Source of the DNA: Paludibaculum fermentans_A
GTDB lineage: Bacteria; Acidobacteriota; Terriglobia; Bryobacterales; Bryobacteraceae
Assembly: GCF_051172195.1 (NCBI RefSeq)
Contig: NZ_JBPJAQ010000001.1
Coordinates: forward strand, 4,836,001-4,900,000
Direction: 5' to 3'
DNA length: 64,000 nt
Position numbers and translations under genes: made by a program. Within the stretch, counting starts at the first letter, position 1. Each line of letters begins with the position of its first letter. The notes beneath the pieces are model-generated. The model ran no database searches, was not told the DNA's origin, and was given only the letters and a program-made list of their open reading frames with translations. This document shows, piece by piece, positions 39,676 to 51,183 of this stretch.

Positions 39676-41103
39676 CTATTCCGGCTTTGGCCAGGAATCC
39701 ACCAGTTCCCCCTGCGGGCTCCACAGCCTCAGGTCCACCGCCGGTCCGCCATACGCGTGAGTGGAGCAGCTGAGGCATGGGTCGTAGGCCCGGACTACGG
39801 CGGAGACGCGGTTGACGGCTCCTTCTTTTAACTGGGCTCCGTCTACGAATTGTTCGGCTACCTGGCGGATGCTGTGGTTCAGGGCCAGGTTGTTGTGGCC
39901 TGTCGCTACGATCAGGTTGGCCCAGGTGATGGCGCCGTTGTCGTCCACTTTGTAGTGGTGAATGAGGACGCCTCTGGGGGCTTCGATGATGCCTACGCCC
40001 TGGTTGGCGTTGACTCCGGCTTCGGCCCGGACGTGGGTGTCGGTGATCAAGGGTTCGTTCAGGAGCTCTTCCATGCGCTCTACGCCGTAGAGCGCTTCGA
40101 TCAGGCGGGCGTAGTGGTAGAAGAACGAGCTCTGGACGATGCGGCCCAGGCGTTCGCGGTACTCCTCGAGTTCGGCGTCCGCTTCGGGGGTGCCCATGCG
40201 GGCGGCTACGTTCAGGCGGCCTAGCGGGCCGACGCGGTAGATGCCTTCCGGGTAGCCAAGCGGTTTGAAATAGGGCGCTTTCAGGTACGAATCGGGCATC
40301 GTGGCTTCGCCGATGTACTTCGAGTACTCCAGCGGTTTCGCCACGGTGGCTAGCGGCTTCGCAGCGTTGTCGATGAAGCGGAGCACGCCGTCGTAGATTT
40401 TGAATTCGCCGTCGAGGCCGGAGAGGCCGGCGTAGGCGGTGGGCATGTTGCCGAAGGCGGCGCTCTCTTCGGGGAAGTCGTCGAGCATCGCCTTGAAGTT
40501 TTTCAGGGTGCGGCGCACGATCGATTTGGCGATGGGGAGGCCGGTGAGAATGTGGTCGCGGGCGTCGGCGGAGAGGGGTTTGTTGACGCCTCCGGGCACG
40601 GTCCAGGAGGGGTGGATGCGCTCTCCGGCCATGCGCTCGATGGCCTGCTGGCCGAACTTGCGCAGGGCGATGCCGTCGCGGGCCGCTTCGGGATGTTTCT
40701 CGATGAGGCCGACGATGTTGCGCAGGGCGGGATCGGAGTCGAAGCCGAGCAGGAGGTCGGGCGCGGAGAGGTGGAAGAAGCTGAGGGCGTGGCTCTGGAC
40801 GAACTGGGCGCAGTGGAGGAGTTCGCGCAGGAGGGCCGCGGGCTCCGGGATCTGGACGGCCATGATGGCGTCGCAGGCTTTGACGGACGCAAGAAGATGG
40901 CTGACGGGGCAGATGCCGCAGATGCGCGCTGTGATGGCGGGCATCTCGTAGTAGGGGCGGCCTTCGGTGAACTTCTCGAAGCCCCGGAACTGGGTGACGT
41001 GGAACTGAGTGGAGGCGACCTTGCCGAGGTCGTTCAGATGGATGTCGATGCGAGCGTGACCTTCGATGCGTGTGACGTGATTGATGGTGATAGTGGGCGG
41101 CAT
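39676..41103 (-). CDS. hoxH: NAD-linked [NiFe] hydrogenase large subunit (HoxH/HydL-like)
   Basis: 475 residues. The N-terminal L1 motif is RICGICPVSH near 61-70 and the C-terminal L2 motif is DPCLSCSTH near 440. The four cysteines ligate the Ni-Fe site. A 26-residue tail after the last His (AYGGPAVDLRL...) is the peptide removed by a maturation protease; no protease gene is in this window. The RIEGHARIDIHL start is typical of group 3 cytoplasmic enzymes. It is the last gene of a leftward five-gene operon. Confidence 0.9.
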   Translation of the reverse strand: MPPTITINHVTRIEGHARIDIHLNDLGKVASTQFHVTQFRGFEKFTEGRPYYEMPAITARICGICPVSHLLASVKACDAIMAVQIPEPAALLRELLHCAQFVQSHALSFFHLSAPDLLLGFDSDPALRNIVGLIEKHPEAARDGIALRKFGQQAIERMAGERIHPSWTVPGGVNKPLSADARDHILTGLPIAKSIVRRTLKNFKAMLDDFPEESAAFGNMPTAYAGLSGLDGEFKIYDGVLRFIDNAAKPLATVAKPLEYSKYIGEATMPDSYLKAPYFKPLGYPEGIYRVGPLGRLNVAARMGTPEADAELEEYRERLGRIVQSSFFYHYARLIEALYGVERMEELLNEPLITDTHVRAEAGVNANQGVGIIEAPRGVLIHHYKVDDNGAITWANLIVATGHNNLALNHSIRQVAEQFVDGAQLKEGAVNRVSAVVRAYDPCLSCSTHAYGGPAVDLRLWSPQGELVDSWPKPE

Positions 41104-41115
41104 GGGACCTCCAGT

Positions 41116-41661
41116 TCAACCGAATTTGACCAGGCCCGCGACGGAGGGGTTGGTGAGGTCGGGCTTGCGGCCGGCCAGCAGTTCCGTGAGGGCGAAGGCG
41201 ATGAGAGCGGGTTTGGGCGGGCAGCCCGGCAGATGGAGATCCACCTTGACGATCTCCTGGACGGGGACGGCGTGCCGGAGCAGGGCCGGCACGCCGTCAG
41301 AAGGGGCACGCTGATGGATATCGGCCCCTTCCACATAAGCCCTTTCGAGCAGGCGTTTCGTGGGGATGGTATTGCGCATGGAGGGGACGTTGCCGGTGAC
41401 GGCGCAGTCGCCCAGGGCGATGAGGATTTTGGTCCGTTTGCGGATCTGCTGGATGAGCTTGTAATCGTGCTGGCTGCTGACGGCGCCTTCGGCCAGCGTG
41501 ACATCGACGCCTTCGGGGAACTCCTGGGCATCGACCAGCGGGCCGTAGACGATGTCGGCTTTGTGCAGGACGTCGATGAGGACTTCGTCGATGTCGAGCA
41601 GGGACATGTGGCATCCGCTGCAACCATCGAGCCAGACTGTGGCTACCTTGGCTTTGCTCAT
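41116..41661 (-). CDS. hoxY: [NiFe] hydrogenase small subunit (HoxY/HydS-like)
   Basis: 181 residues, start at 41661 with a 4-bp overlap with HoxU. DGCSGCHMSLLDID near 12-25 supplies two cysteines of the proximal [4Fe-4S] cluster, ALGDCAVTGNVP near 84 the third, and LPGCPPKP near 150 the fourth. The short form without additional clusters is typical of group 3 (NAD-coupled) hydrogenases. It conveys electrons from the Ni-Fe site to HoxU/HoxF. Confidence 0.9.
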   Translation of the reverse strand: MSKAKVATVWLDGCSGCHMSLLDIDEVLIDVLHKADIVYGPLVDAQEFPEGVDVTLAEGAVSSQHDYKLIQQIRKRTKILIALGDCAVTGNVPSMRNTIPTKRLLERAYVEGADIHQRAPSDGVPALLRHAVPVQEIVKVDLHLPGCPPKPALIAFALTELLAGRKPDLTNPSVAGLVKFG

Positions 41662-42392
41662 AGGATCACCCCCGGTTTGTTGTCGGAGCCGGCGGCGCGC
41701 AGAGTCGCCAGGCGGCTGATGGGATCGGTGCGTTTGCTCATCTCTTCCACGGCGAAGCCCTTTTCGGCGATGGCTCCGGTGGGGCAGCTCTGGACGCACT
41801 TGCCGCAACTGGTGCAGTTGGTGGACTCGCCCCAGGTGCGGTTGAGTTCGCAGACGAGGCGCGAGCCGACGCCACGGCCGGAGATTTCCCAGACGTGGGC
41901 GCCCTCCACTTCGGCGCAGACGCGGACGCAGCGGGAGCAGAGAATGCAGCGGTTCTGATCGGAGGTGTAGCGCGGATGGGTGAGGTCGATGGGGACCTTG
42001 GGGTAGGTGTAGGGATAGCGGACGTTGGTGACGCCGAGGCGTTTGGCCAAGCCCTGGAGTTCGCAGAAGCCGTTGGAGACGCAGACGGCGCAGACGTGAT
42101 TGCGTTCGGCGAAGAGCAGTTCCAGGGCGATGCGGCGGTAGCGGCGCAGCTTGTCGGACTGGGTGGTGACGGACATGCCGTCCTGAACGGGGGTGGTGCA
42201 GGCGGGCAGGAGGCGTCCGACGCCGGCGACTTCGACGATGCAGAGCCGGCAGGCGCCGACGGAGCTGAGCCCTTTCATGTGGCACAGCGAGGGGATGAAT
42301 TTGTTGTGAGCCTTGGCGGCGTCGAGGATGCTCTGTCCGGCGGCGGTATGGATGAGCTCGCCATCGATGCGGAGGGATATCTTCTGAGGCAT
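41658..42392 (-). CDS. hoxU: Hydrogenase diaphorase subunit HoxU-like (NuoG N-terminal)
   Basis: 244 residues. The N-terminal ferredoxin [2Fe-2S] domain has CHMKGLSSVGACRLC near 37-51 and CTTP near 65. His/Cys-rich residues (HVCAVCVSNGFC, near 100-110) bind an additional cluster. Two more [4Fe-4S] clusters are CILCSRCVRVC near 148 and CTSCGKCVQSC near 195. This is the electron-wiring subunit linking HoxY to HoxF. The 15-bp gap to the upstream gene suggests one transcript. Confidence 0.9.
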   Translation of the reverse strand: MPQKISLRIDGELIHTAAGQSILDAAKAHNKFIPSLCHMKGLSSVGACRLCIVEVAGVGRLLPACTTPVQDGMSVTTQSDKLRRYRRIALELLFAERNHVCAVCVSNGFCELQGLAKRLGVTNVRYPYTYPKVPIDLTHPRYTSDQNRCILCSRCVRVCAEVEGAHVWEISGRGVGSRLVCELNRTWGESTNCTSCGKCVQSCPTGAIAEKGFAVEEMSKRTDPISRLATLRAAGSDNKPGVIL

Positions 42393-42407
42393 GGCGTAAT
42401 CTCCTTT

Positions 42408-45400
42408 CTAGTGGTCGCCGTTGCGGACATCGCAACGCAGGCAGCGGCAGGCTTCTTCCATGGCGTCGACGGGGGCGAGGCCGATGGTGGCCTCGGCGAA
42501 GGTTTTGGCGCGCTGGGCGGCGTCGACCTCCTCGACGTGATGGCGGGCGCACTCGCTGGCGTGGGCGGGCGGGGCCTGGTCGTATTCGAACGAGGGGAAG
42601 ACCTCCTCCCAGCGGCGGACGTTCATGAGGCGGCGGTCGATGTTGCGAGCGGCCTTTTTGCCGTAGCCCATGGCGTTGGAGACGTTGGAGGCTCCGGTGA
42701 TCAGGTCGCCGCCGGCGAAGAACTTGGTGCGGCTGGTTTCGAGGGTATAGCGGTCGACTTCGATGAGGCCGTTCTCCTTGATTTTGAGACCGGAGGCTTT
42801 GGCGAAGTCGAGGTCGACGGTTTCGCCGACGGCGAGGATGACGGTGTCGCAGGCGAAGCGGATGATCTCGCTGGTGGGCATGGGGCGGCGGCGGCCGGAG
42901 GAGTCGTACTCGCCGAGTTTGGTGCGGACGGCTTCGATGGCCTGGACGCGGCCGTCGGGCCCACCGACGATGCGGTGGGGTGTGGCGAGGAAGACGATCT
43001 CGGCGCCTTCAGCTTCGGCGGCCTCCGTCTCCTCGGGGATGGCCGGCATGTCTTTGCGTTCGCGGCGATAGATGATGGTCACCTTGCTGCCGAGGCGGAG
43101 CGCGGTGCGGGCCGAGTCGATGGCGGCGTTGCCACCGCCGATGACGGCGACGCGTTTGCCGAGCGGGACGGGCTGCTCCTTCGATACGGCTTCGAGGAAG
43201 GGCAGGGCAGGGATGACGCCGGTGAGTTCGGTGCCGGGCAGGTAGACCCAGCTTTCCTTCCAGGTGCCGATGGAGAGGAAGACGGCGTCGTACTGGCTGT
43301 CGAGGTCGTTGAGGGAGACGTCGCGTGGGACCTGGGTATTGAAGGTGAACTGGACGCCGGTGCGGCGGATGAGCTCGACTTCGCGGTCGAGGACGTCCTT
43401 GGGCAGGCGGTAGTCGGGCAGGGCATAGCGGAGCATGCCGCCGGCGGCCGGGTTGGAGTCGTAGACCATGACCTCGTGGCCGAGCATGCAGAGGTAGAAG
43501 GCGCAGGCGAGGCCGGTGGGGCCGGCTCCGACGACGGCGCAGCGTTTGCCGGTGAGTGGTTTGCGGCGGGCGGCGATATCGGCGGCGAGGGCGTCGAAGC
43601 GGTCTGAGGGGTAGATGGCGTCGGCGATGTAGCGGTGGACTTCGCGCATGTTGACGGCGGAGTCGACTCCGGTGCGGCGGCAGCGATTGTCGCAGGGGTG
43701 CTGGCAGACGCGGCCGGTGGAGGCGGGCAGCGGGTTGTCCATGACCACGGAGACGAAAGCTTCCTCGAGCCGGTCTTCCTTGAGGAGTTGCAGGAAGCGC
43801 GGGATGTTCATGTGGAGCGGGCAGGAGTTCTCGCAGGGGCTGAGGGCGAGGTCCTCGCAGACACCGGCGCGGCAGCGGGCGGCGCGGATGTGGTCCTCGA
43901 ACTCATGGCGGAAGTGGCGCATGGTGGTGAGGACGGGGTTGGGGGCGGTCTGGCCGAGGCCGCAGAGCGAGGTGTCGCGGATCATGCGGCTGAGGTCGTC
44001 GAGCAGGTCGAAGTCGGCTTCGGTGCCTTTGCCCTGGGTGATGCGGTTGAGGTAGTGGAGGCTCTTGTCGAGGCCGACGCGGCAAGGGATGCATTTGCCG
44101 CAGCTTTCGGAGTGGGTGAACTCAATGAAGTAGCGGGCGACATCCACCATGCAGTTGTCTTCGTCCATGACGACCATGCCGCCGGAGCCCATGATGGAGC
44201 CGAGCTGGCCGAGGGACTCGTAGTCGACGCAGGTGTCGAACATCTCCTGCGGGATGCAGCCGCCGGAGGGGCCGCCGGTCTGGACAGCTTTGATGGCGCG
44301 GCCGTGGGTGCCGCCGCCGCCGACGTCGTAGACGAACGTCTTGAGGGGGGTGCCGAGGGGCATCTCGACGAGGCCGGTGTTGTTCACCTTGCCGACGAGG
44401 GAGAAGACCTTGGTGCCGGGGCTCTTGGCGCTGCCGGTTTCAGTAAACCAGCCGGGGCCTTTGATGACGATGGGGGCGATGTTGTACCAGGTCTCGACGT
44501 TGTTGATGTTGGTGGGGCAGCCGTAGAGGCCGTGCTCCGCCGGATAAGGAGGTCGGGGTGTGGGGCGGCCGGCCTTGCCTTCGAGGGAGCGGATGAGGGC
44601 GGTTTCCTCGCCGCAGACGAAGGCTCCGGCACCTTCGACGAGTTGGAGGTCGAAGCGGAAGCCGCGGCCGAGGATGTTGTCGCCCAGCAGGCCGCATTCG
44701 CGGGCCTGGTCGATGGCGGAGTTGAGGCGGTGGACGGCCAGCGGGTATTCGGCGCGGACGTACAGGATGCCTTCGGTGGCGCCCATGACGAAGCCGCCGA
44801 TGATCATGCCCTCAATGAGAGAGTGAGGGTCGCTCTCGATCTCATTGCGATTCATGTAGGCACCGGGGTCGCCTTCGTCCGCATTGCAGATGATGTATTT
44901 GCGTTCCGATTTGGCTTTGCGGAGGAACTCCCATTTGATGCCGGTCTGGTAGCCGGCGCCGCCGCGGCCGCGCAGTTTGGAGGCCTTGACGGCCTCGATG
45001 ACCATGTCGGGGTTGTTGTCGATGAGGACTTTGTACAGGGCCTGGTAGCCGCCGATGGCGATGTACTCGTCGATCTCGTTGGGATTGATGAGGCCGCAGT
45101 TGCGGAGCACGATTTTCTTCTGGCCGGTGAAGAAGGGGACTTCGTGCCAGTGGGGGATCTCGGGCAGGCCCATGCCGAAGCGGACGTGGCCGGTGATGTG
45201 ATCCCACTCCTCGATTTTGCAGAGAGCGAGGCCGGTGGGCATGCGGCCGCTGGCGAGGTCGTCGAGGATTCCGGGGACGTCGTTGGCCTGTACGCGTTGC
45301 AGGATGACCAGCGGTTTGCCGGGCAGGTAGACGTTGACGAGGGGCTCTGCCGCGCAGAAGCCGAAGCAGCCGGTGCGGGCGAGGTTCATGCCGAGGCCGC

Positions 45401-45563
45401 GGGTATTGATGGCGTCGGCGAAGGCGTGATAGACGGATTCGGCTCCATTGCCGGTGCCGCAGGTACCCATGCCGATGGCGATGCGGGGACGGTCGGGCAG
45501 GAGTTTGGAGAGGCCGACTTCGCGGACTTCGTTAAAGCTGGAGAGATCGGAGATGCGCTTCAT
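42408..45563 (-). CDS. HoxF/NuoF-like NAD(H) diaphorase fused to GltD-like flavoprotein
   Basis: 1051 residues, about twice a normal NuoF. Residues 25-105 form a thioredoxin-like [2Fe-2S] domain (GTCGTGNGAESVYHAF and TGCFGFCAAEP). Residues 150-455 are the NuoF body with the FMN-binding GRGGAGYQTGIKWEF and NADH-binding CGEETALIRSLEG; SCGKCIPCR near 490 binds a [4Fe-4S] cluster. Residues about 560-1050 are GltD-like: cysteine clusters (CENSCPLHMNIPRF, CQHPCDNRCRR), FAD site VVGAGPTGLACAFYL, NADPH-type site VIGGGNAAIDSAR, and GGDLITGASNV. The fusion adds a second nicotinamide/flavin site to the hydrogenase complex. Confidence 0.9.
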   Translation of the reverse strand: MKRISDLSSFNEVREVGLSKLLPDRPRIAIGMGTCGTGNGAESVYHAFADAINTRGLGMNLARTGCFGFCAAEPLVNVYLPGKPLVILQRVQANDVPGILDDLASGRMPTGLALCKIEEWDHITGHVRFGMGLPEIPHWHEVPFFTGQKKIVLRNCGLINPNEIDEYIAIGGYQALYKVLIDNNPDMVIEAVKASKLRGRGGAGYQTGIKWEFLRKAKSERKYIICNADEGDPGAYMNRNEIESDPHSLIEGMIIGGFVMGATEGILYVRAEYPLAVHRLNSAIDQARECGLLGDNILGRGFRFDLQLVEGAGAFVCGEETALIRSLEGKAGRPTPRPPYPAEHGLYGCPTNINNVETWYNIAPIVIKGPGWFTETGSAKSPGTKVFSLVGKVNNTGLVEMPLGTPLKTFVYDVGGGGTHGRAIKAVQTGGPSGGCIPQEMFDTCVDYESLGQLGSIMGSGGMVVMDEDNCMVDVARYFIEFTHSESCGKCIPCRVGLDKSLHYLNRITQGKGTEADFDLLDDLSRMIRDTSLCGLGQTAPNPVLTTMRHFRHEFEDHIRAARCRAGVCEDLALSPCENSCPLHMNIPRFLQLLKEDRLEEAFVSVVMDNPLPASTGRVCQHPCDNRCRRTGVDSAVNMREVHRYIADAIYPSDRFDALAADIAARRKPLTGKRCAVVGAGPTGLACAFYLCMLGHEVMVYDSNPAAGGMLRYALPDYRLPKDVLDREVELIRRTGVQFTFNTQVPRDVSLNDLDSQYDAVFLSIGTWKESWVYLPGTELTGVIPALPFLEAVSKEQPVPLGKRVAVIGGGNAAIDSARTALRLGSKVTIIYRRERKDMPAIPEETEAAEAEGAEIVFLATPHRIVGGPDGRVQAIEAVRTKLGEYDSSGRRRPMPTSEIIRFACDTVILAVGETVDLDFAKASGLKIKENGLIEVDRYTLETSRTKFFAGGDLITGASNVSNAMGYGKKAARNIDRRLMNVRRWEEVFPSFEYDQAPPAHASECARHHVEEVDAAQRAKTFAEATIGLAPVDAMEEACRCLRCDVRNGDH

Positions 45564-46117
45564 CGATGGCCGCCCTTCCTGATGGCGTCGACTTCGCGCT
45601 CGAGTGCGCGTTCATTGACGTGACCGAGGATGGAGTGATCGATCTCGGCCACGGGGGCGAGGGCGCACTGGCCGAAGCAGGCGACGGTGCGCACGGTGAA
45701 GCGGCGATCGGCCGTGGTGGCGCACATCTTTTCGGCGCTGCCGTCTTCGTCCTCCTCCTTGAGGCCGAGCTGGAGTTTGACGCGTTCCAGCAGGTTGCGG
45801 GAGCCGCGGGTGTGGCAGGCGGTGCCGCGGCAGATGCAGACCGTATGCTCGCCCTGGGGTTTCAGGTTAAAGAGCGAGTAGAAGGTGGCCACGCTGTAGA
45901 TCTGGGCACCGGGGATGCCGGTGCGAGCGGCCAGGTAGTCGAGGACCTCCATGGGCAGGTACTTGTTGGGCTGGCGGTCCTGGATCGCCTCCAGCAGGCT
46001 CAGGAGCATACCGGGACGGCCCCGGTGCTGGACGATGAGCCGATCGATGAAATCCTGTTCTTCGAAGGAAAGAGGGCTGGAGCGGGGTGGGGAATCGGAT
46101 AAGAGAGCGGGCGTCAT
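45560..46117 (-). CDS. hoxE: NuoE/HoxE-like [2Fe-2S] subunit
   Basis: 185 residues from the ATG at 46117 (MTPALLSDS). The N-terminal helical part includes RPGMLLSLLEAIQDRQPNKYLPMEVLDYLA, as in NuoE. The [2Fe-2S] ligands are CICRGTACHTRGS near 94 and ACFGQCALAP near 145 (C-x4-C and C-x3-C type). It overlaps the next gene by 4 bp and passes electrons to the flavin subunit. It is the first gene of the hydrogenase operon; AGGAGG lies 14 bases upstream, a slightly long spacing. Confidence 0.85.
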   Translation of the reverse strand: MTPALLSDSPPRSSPLSFEEQDFIDRLIVQHRGRPGMLLSLLEAIQDRQPNKYLPMEVLDYLAARTGIPGAQIYSVATFYSLFNLKPQGEHTVCICRGTACHTRGSRNLLERVKLQLGLKEEDEDGSAEKMCATTADRRFTVRTVACFGQCALAPVAEIDHSILGHVNERALEREVDAIRKGGHR

Positions 46118-46348
46118 AACGGGGACGATTGCCTCCTGCGAAAACAGACAATCACATCTGAATATGGGGTGCAAGGGGAGGGGCGCCGTTTGTTCGCCTG
46201 TTGGCGGTAAGAATCGTGGAAAAAACCAGCAGTTGCGCTCAGGGCGGGGTAAAGGACTCCCCTGCGGGAGTTATTGTCGAAGGAGTGCTGTTTTGCACTG
46301 GTTGAGTTCAGCGGGCTTTGGCTGCTGCCAGGCCAGTGAGGGAGCCAG
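46118..46348. promoter_or_regulatory. Divergent region between hydrogenase operon and Clp-N gene
   Basis: 231 bp. A 6-bp stem ACTCCC-ctgc-GGGAGT spans 46256-46271, 78 bp before the Clp-N start. No sigma-54-type GG-N10-GC element was convincing for the hydrogenase operon. Nothing else is recognised. Confidence 0.35.
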
Positions 46349-46795
46349 ATGTTTGACAGGTATACGGAGAAAGCGCGCCGCACGATCTTTTTTGGGCGGT
46401 TTGCGGCCAGCGAGCACGGTGCGGTTCAAATCGAAGCGGAGCACCTGCTGTTGGGCCTGGTGAAGGAGGGGCTGGAGCGGGGCTTACAGTTTCCCGAGGG
46501 AGCTGTCGAGTCGATCAGGCGGGCAATCGTGGCCGAGAGGCCGGCCGGGCAGAATCGAACCGGAACTTCGGTGGATATGATGCTGAGCAAGGACGCCCGG
46601 AAGGTACTGGAGATGGCGGACCAGGAGCGCGAGGCGATGGGCGACAAGGAACTCCACCAGGGCCATCTGCTGCTGGGATTTCTCCTGGTGCCGGGGTGCC
46701 TGGCGGCGCAGGCATTGCAGAAGGTGGGCTATGAGTTGGAGCCGTTGCGGGCAGAGGTCCGCGCGGTGACTGATCGCGGCCTGCCGCCGGAATAA
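46349..46795 (+). CDS. Free-standing Clp N-domain (ClpR-like) protein
   Basis: 148 residues, no AAA module. The two halves of the Clp_N repeat are visible: FDRYTEKARRTIFFGRFAASEHG (residues 2-24), IEAEHLLLGLVKEG, and KDARKVLEMADQEREAMG (81-98), HLLLGFLLVPGCLAAQAL (107-124). Such lone N-domains bind substrate or adaptor without an ATPase partner. It starts after a GAGGG site. It may compete with or deliver proteins to ClpC, but this is inferred. Confidence 0.8.
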   Translation: MFDRYTEKARRTIFFGRFAASEHGAVQIEAEHLLLGLVKEGLERGLQFPEGAVESIRRAIVAERPAGQNRTGTSVDMMLSKDARKVLEMADQEREAMGDKELHQGHLLLGFLLVPGCLAAQALQKVGYELEPLRAEVRAVTDRGLPPE

Positions 46796-46873
46796 AAGGC
46801 GAAGCTGCGAGGATGTTACAACCTTGGCGGATTGGGTCTCTTGGCCGGGGTGCTAGCATCGTTAGATCACGTC

Positions 46874-49635
<2,762 letters not shown>

Positions 49636-49636
<1 letters not shown>

Positions 49637-50151
49637 TGAATACTGATCTCGTCCAGATTCGCCGTTTGGGCGAGCAGAAGCGCGGCGAAAACGAGCGTTT
49701 TCGCCGCCACCTCAAGACCCACAGTTTCGTGGAGCGCCGTCTGCGGCACATTGCCGAAGAGACGGAAGAAGCGATCGACTGCACGACTTGCGCGAACTGC
49801 TGCAAAGTAGCCACGGTCACACTCACTGAGCGAGACGTGGCGAAGCTGGCGAAGTTCCTGCGCATCAAGGAAGGCAAGTTCCTGCGGGAGTATACGGAGC
49901 AGACGGAAGACGAGGGGCTGATCCTGAAACGCGACGAGGATACGGGCTGCGTGTTCCTGTCGGGCACGGAATGCACGGTATACGAAGCGCGTCCGGCCAC
50001 TTGCGGTGACTTTCCGCACCTGGTGCGGGGGGCAGGCTCACTGCAATCGCGCATGTGGCAGTTCATTGACCGGGCGTGCTATTGCCCGATTGTCTACAAC
50101 ACGCTGGAGAGCTGGAAGGTGGAGACGGAGTTTTCTCCGTCCCCTAAATAA
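49636..50151 (+). CDS. YkgJ-type cysteine-cluster protein
   Basis: 171 residues. CTTCANCCK at residues 49-57, CVFL near 115, CTVYEARPATCGDFPH near 122 and CYCP near 158 form the YkgJ-family cysteine cluster, thought to bind a zinc or iron-sulfur centre. No enzyme activity is established for the family. Its ATG overlaps the M16 stop by one base, so translation is coupled. Confidence 0.8.
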
Positions 50152-50177
50152 ACGGTTGTGGCGAGCGGGAAGCCCGG

Positions 50178-51122
50178 CTAATCGTCGAGCTTCTCGGTGA
50201 GCGTCAGCGGTTCCTTCAAGCGGAAGGTCAGGCGTGTTTCGCTGGGCAGGGTGGCGTCTTTGCCACGCGTGGCGAGCACGCCGCCGGCGCCCGCGGCTCC
50301 ACCGACACCGGCGCCGATGGCGGCACCTTTACCTCCGCCGGCAATCGCACCGATGGCGGCACCGATACCGGCCGCGACGCCGGTCTTGGCGAGATCGCCC
50401 TTGGTGCCGCTTTCCGCTTCCTTGCGGAATGATTCGGTTTTCAGCGCGATCTTCTGGCCGTCGGCCGTATTCAACTCGGTGAGTTCCACTGCCAGTGCGG
50501 CGCGACCTTTGACGCGTCCGGCGCGATCCAATTCAACGATGCGGCCGCGCTGGGAGGATCCACGCTCCGCGATGACAAACCCGTCGACGACCAGCGGCTG
50601 GTCGAGGGTGGCGGTGAAGTTCTGGCCGTCCTGGCTATTCTTCGTGCTGAGCTCTTCGCGCAGGCGGACGGTGATCATCGTACCGGCCGGGACGGTGACG
50701 CTGTGCGGCTGGCGCGGAGCGGGTTTCGGTTCCGGCTTTGGTTCCGGGGGGGCGACCGGCTTTTCGACCGGAGGCGGCTCCGGATTGGTGACCACGGGTG
50801 GTGCGGCTGCAGGCCTGGGCTGCTCCTGAACGCCGGGCGGCGGGACTGGCGGGTCATATTTTGCCACGGTCACTGGCGCCGGCCTGGGTTGAGTTTTCGC
50901 CGGTTTCGATACTGCTTTCGGCTTGACCGGTTCAGGTTGGGGCGGGGCGGGTTCCGGTGCGGGCGGGGGCGCCGGCTCCACTACTGCCGGGGTGGGTGCA
51001 GGCGCTGGAGCGGCGACGCTGACGGCGGCCGGTTCCGGCGCCCGGTTCTTCATCGCGAGGTACACCACGCCGCCTGTGAGCAGCACACCCAAGCCAAATG
51101 CCACGATCAACTTCTGGAACAT
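50178..51122 (-). CDS. Pro-rich glycine-zipper envelope protein
   Basis: 314 residues. An N-terminal membrane segment (LIVAFGLGVLLTGGVVYLAM) anchors it, residues 32-135 are a Pro/Ala/Glu/Lys-rich wall-spanning linker (PAPAPTPAVVEPAP...), and the C-terminal domain (VPAGTMITVRLREELSTKNSQDGQ) matches the beta domain of the lipoprotein at 13349-14026. A Gly/Ala zipper (GIGAAIGAIAGGGKGAAIGAGVGG) covers about 245-285. The long Pro-rich spacer could cross peptidoglycan. It may be a paralogue placed on a different anchor. Confidence 0.7.
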   Translation of the reverse strand: MFQKLIVAFGLGVLLTGGVVYLAMKNRAPEPAAVSVAAPAPAPTPAVVEPAPPPAPEPAPPQPEPVKPKAVSKPAKTQPRPAPVTVAKYDPPVPPPGVQEQPRPAAAPPVVTNPEPPPVEKPVAPPEPKPEPKPAPRQPHSVTVPAGTMITVRLREELSTKNSQDGQNFTATLDQPLVVDGFVIAERGSSQRGRIVELDRAGRVKGRAALAVELTELNTADGQKIALKTESFRKEAESGTKGDLAKTGVAAGIGAAIGAIAGGGKGAAIGAGVGGAAGAGGVLATRGKDATLPSETRLTFRLKEPLTLTEKLDD

Positions 51123-51183
51123 CGTCTCGTCCTCTCAATTGTTTGAACGCGGCCCGCGCGAGCCGCGTTTCAACCCCGATACA

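Noticed and set aside
39596..41119. 507-codon leftward frame overlapping hoxH
   Set aside because: Arg/Pro/His-rich out-of-frame translation of hoxH.
41895..45623. Two rightward frames of 570 and 662 codons opposite the hydrogenase operon
   Set aside because: Composition is Asp/Gly/Ala/Val-rich with no motifs; antisense to four subunit genes with conserved cysteine clusters.
46118..46348. Sigma-54 promoter for the hydrogenase operon
   Set aside because: The best candidate on the minus strand has GG and GC separated by 13 rather than 10 bases.
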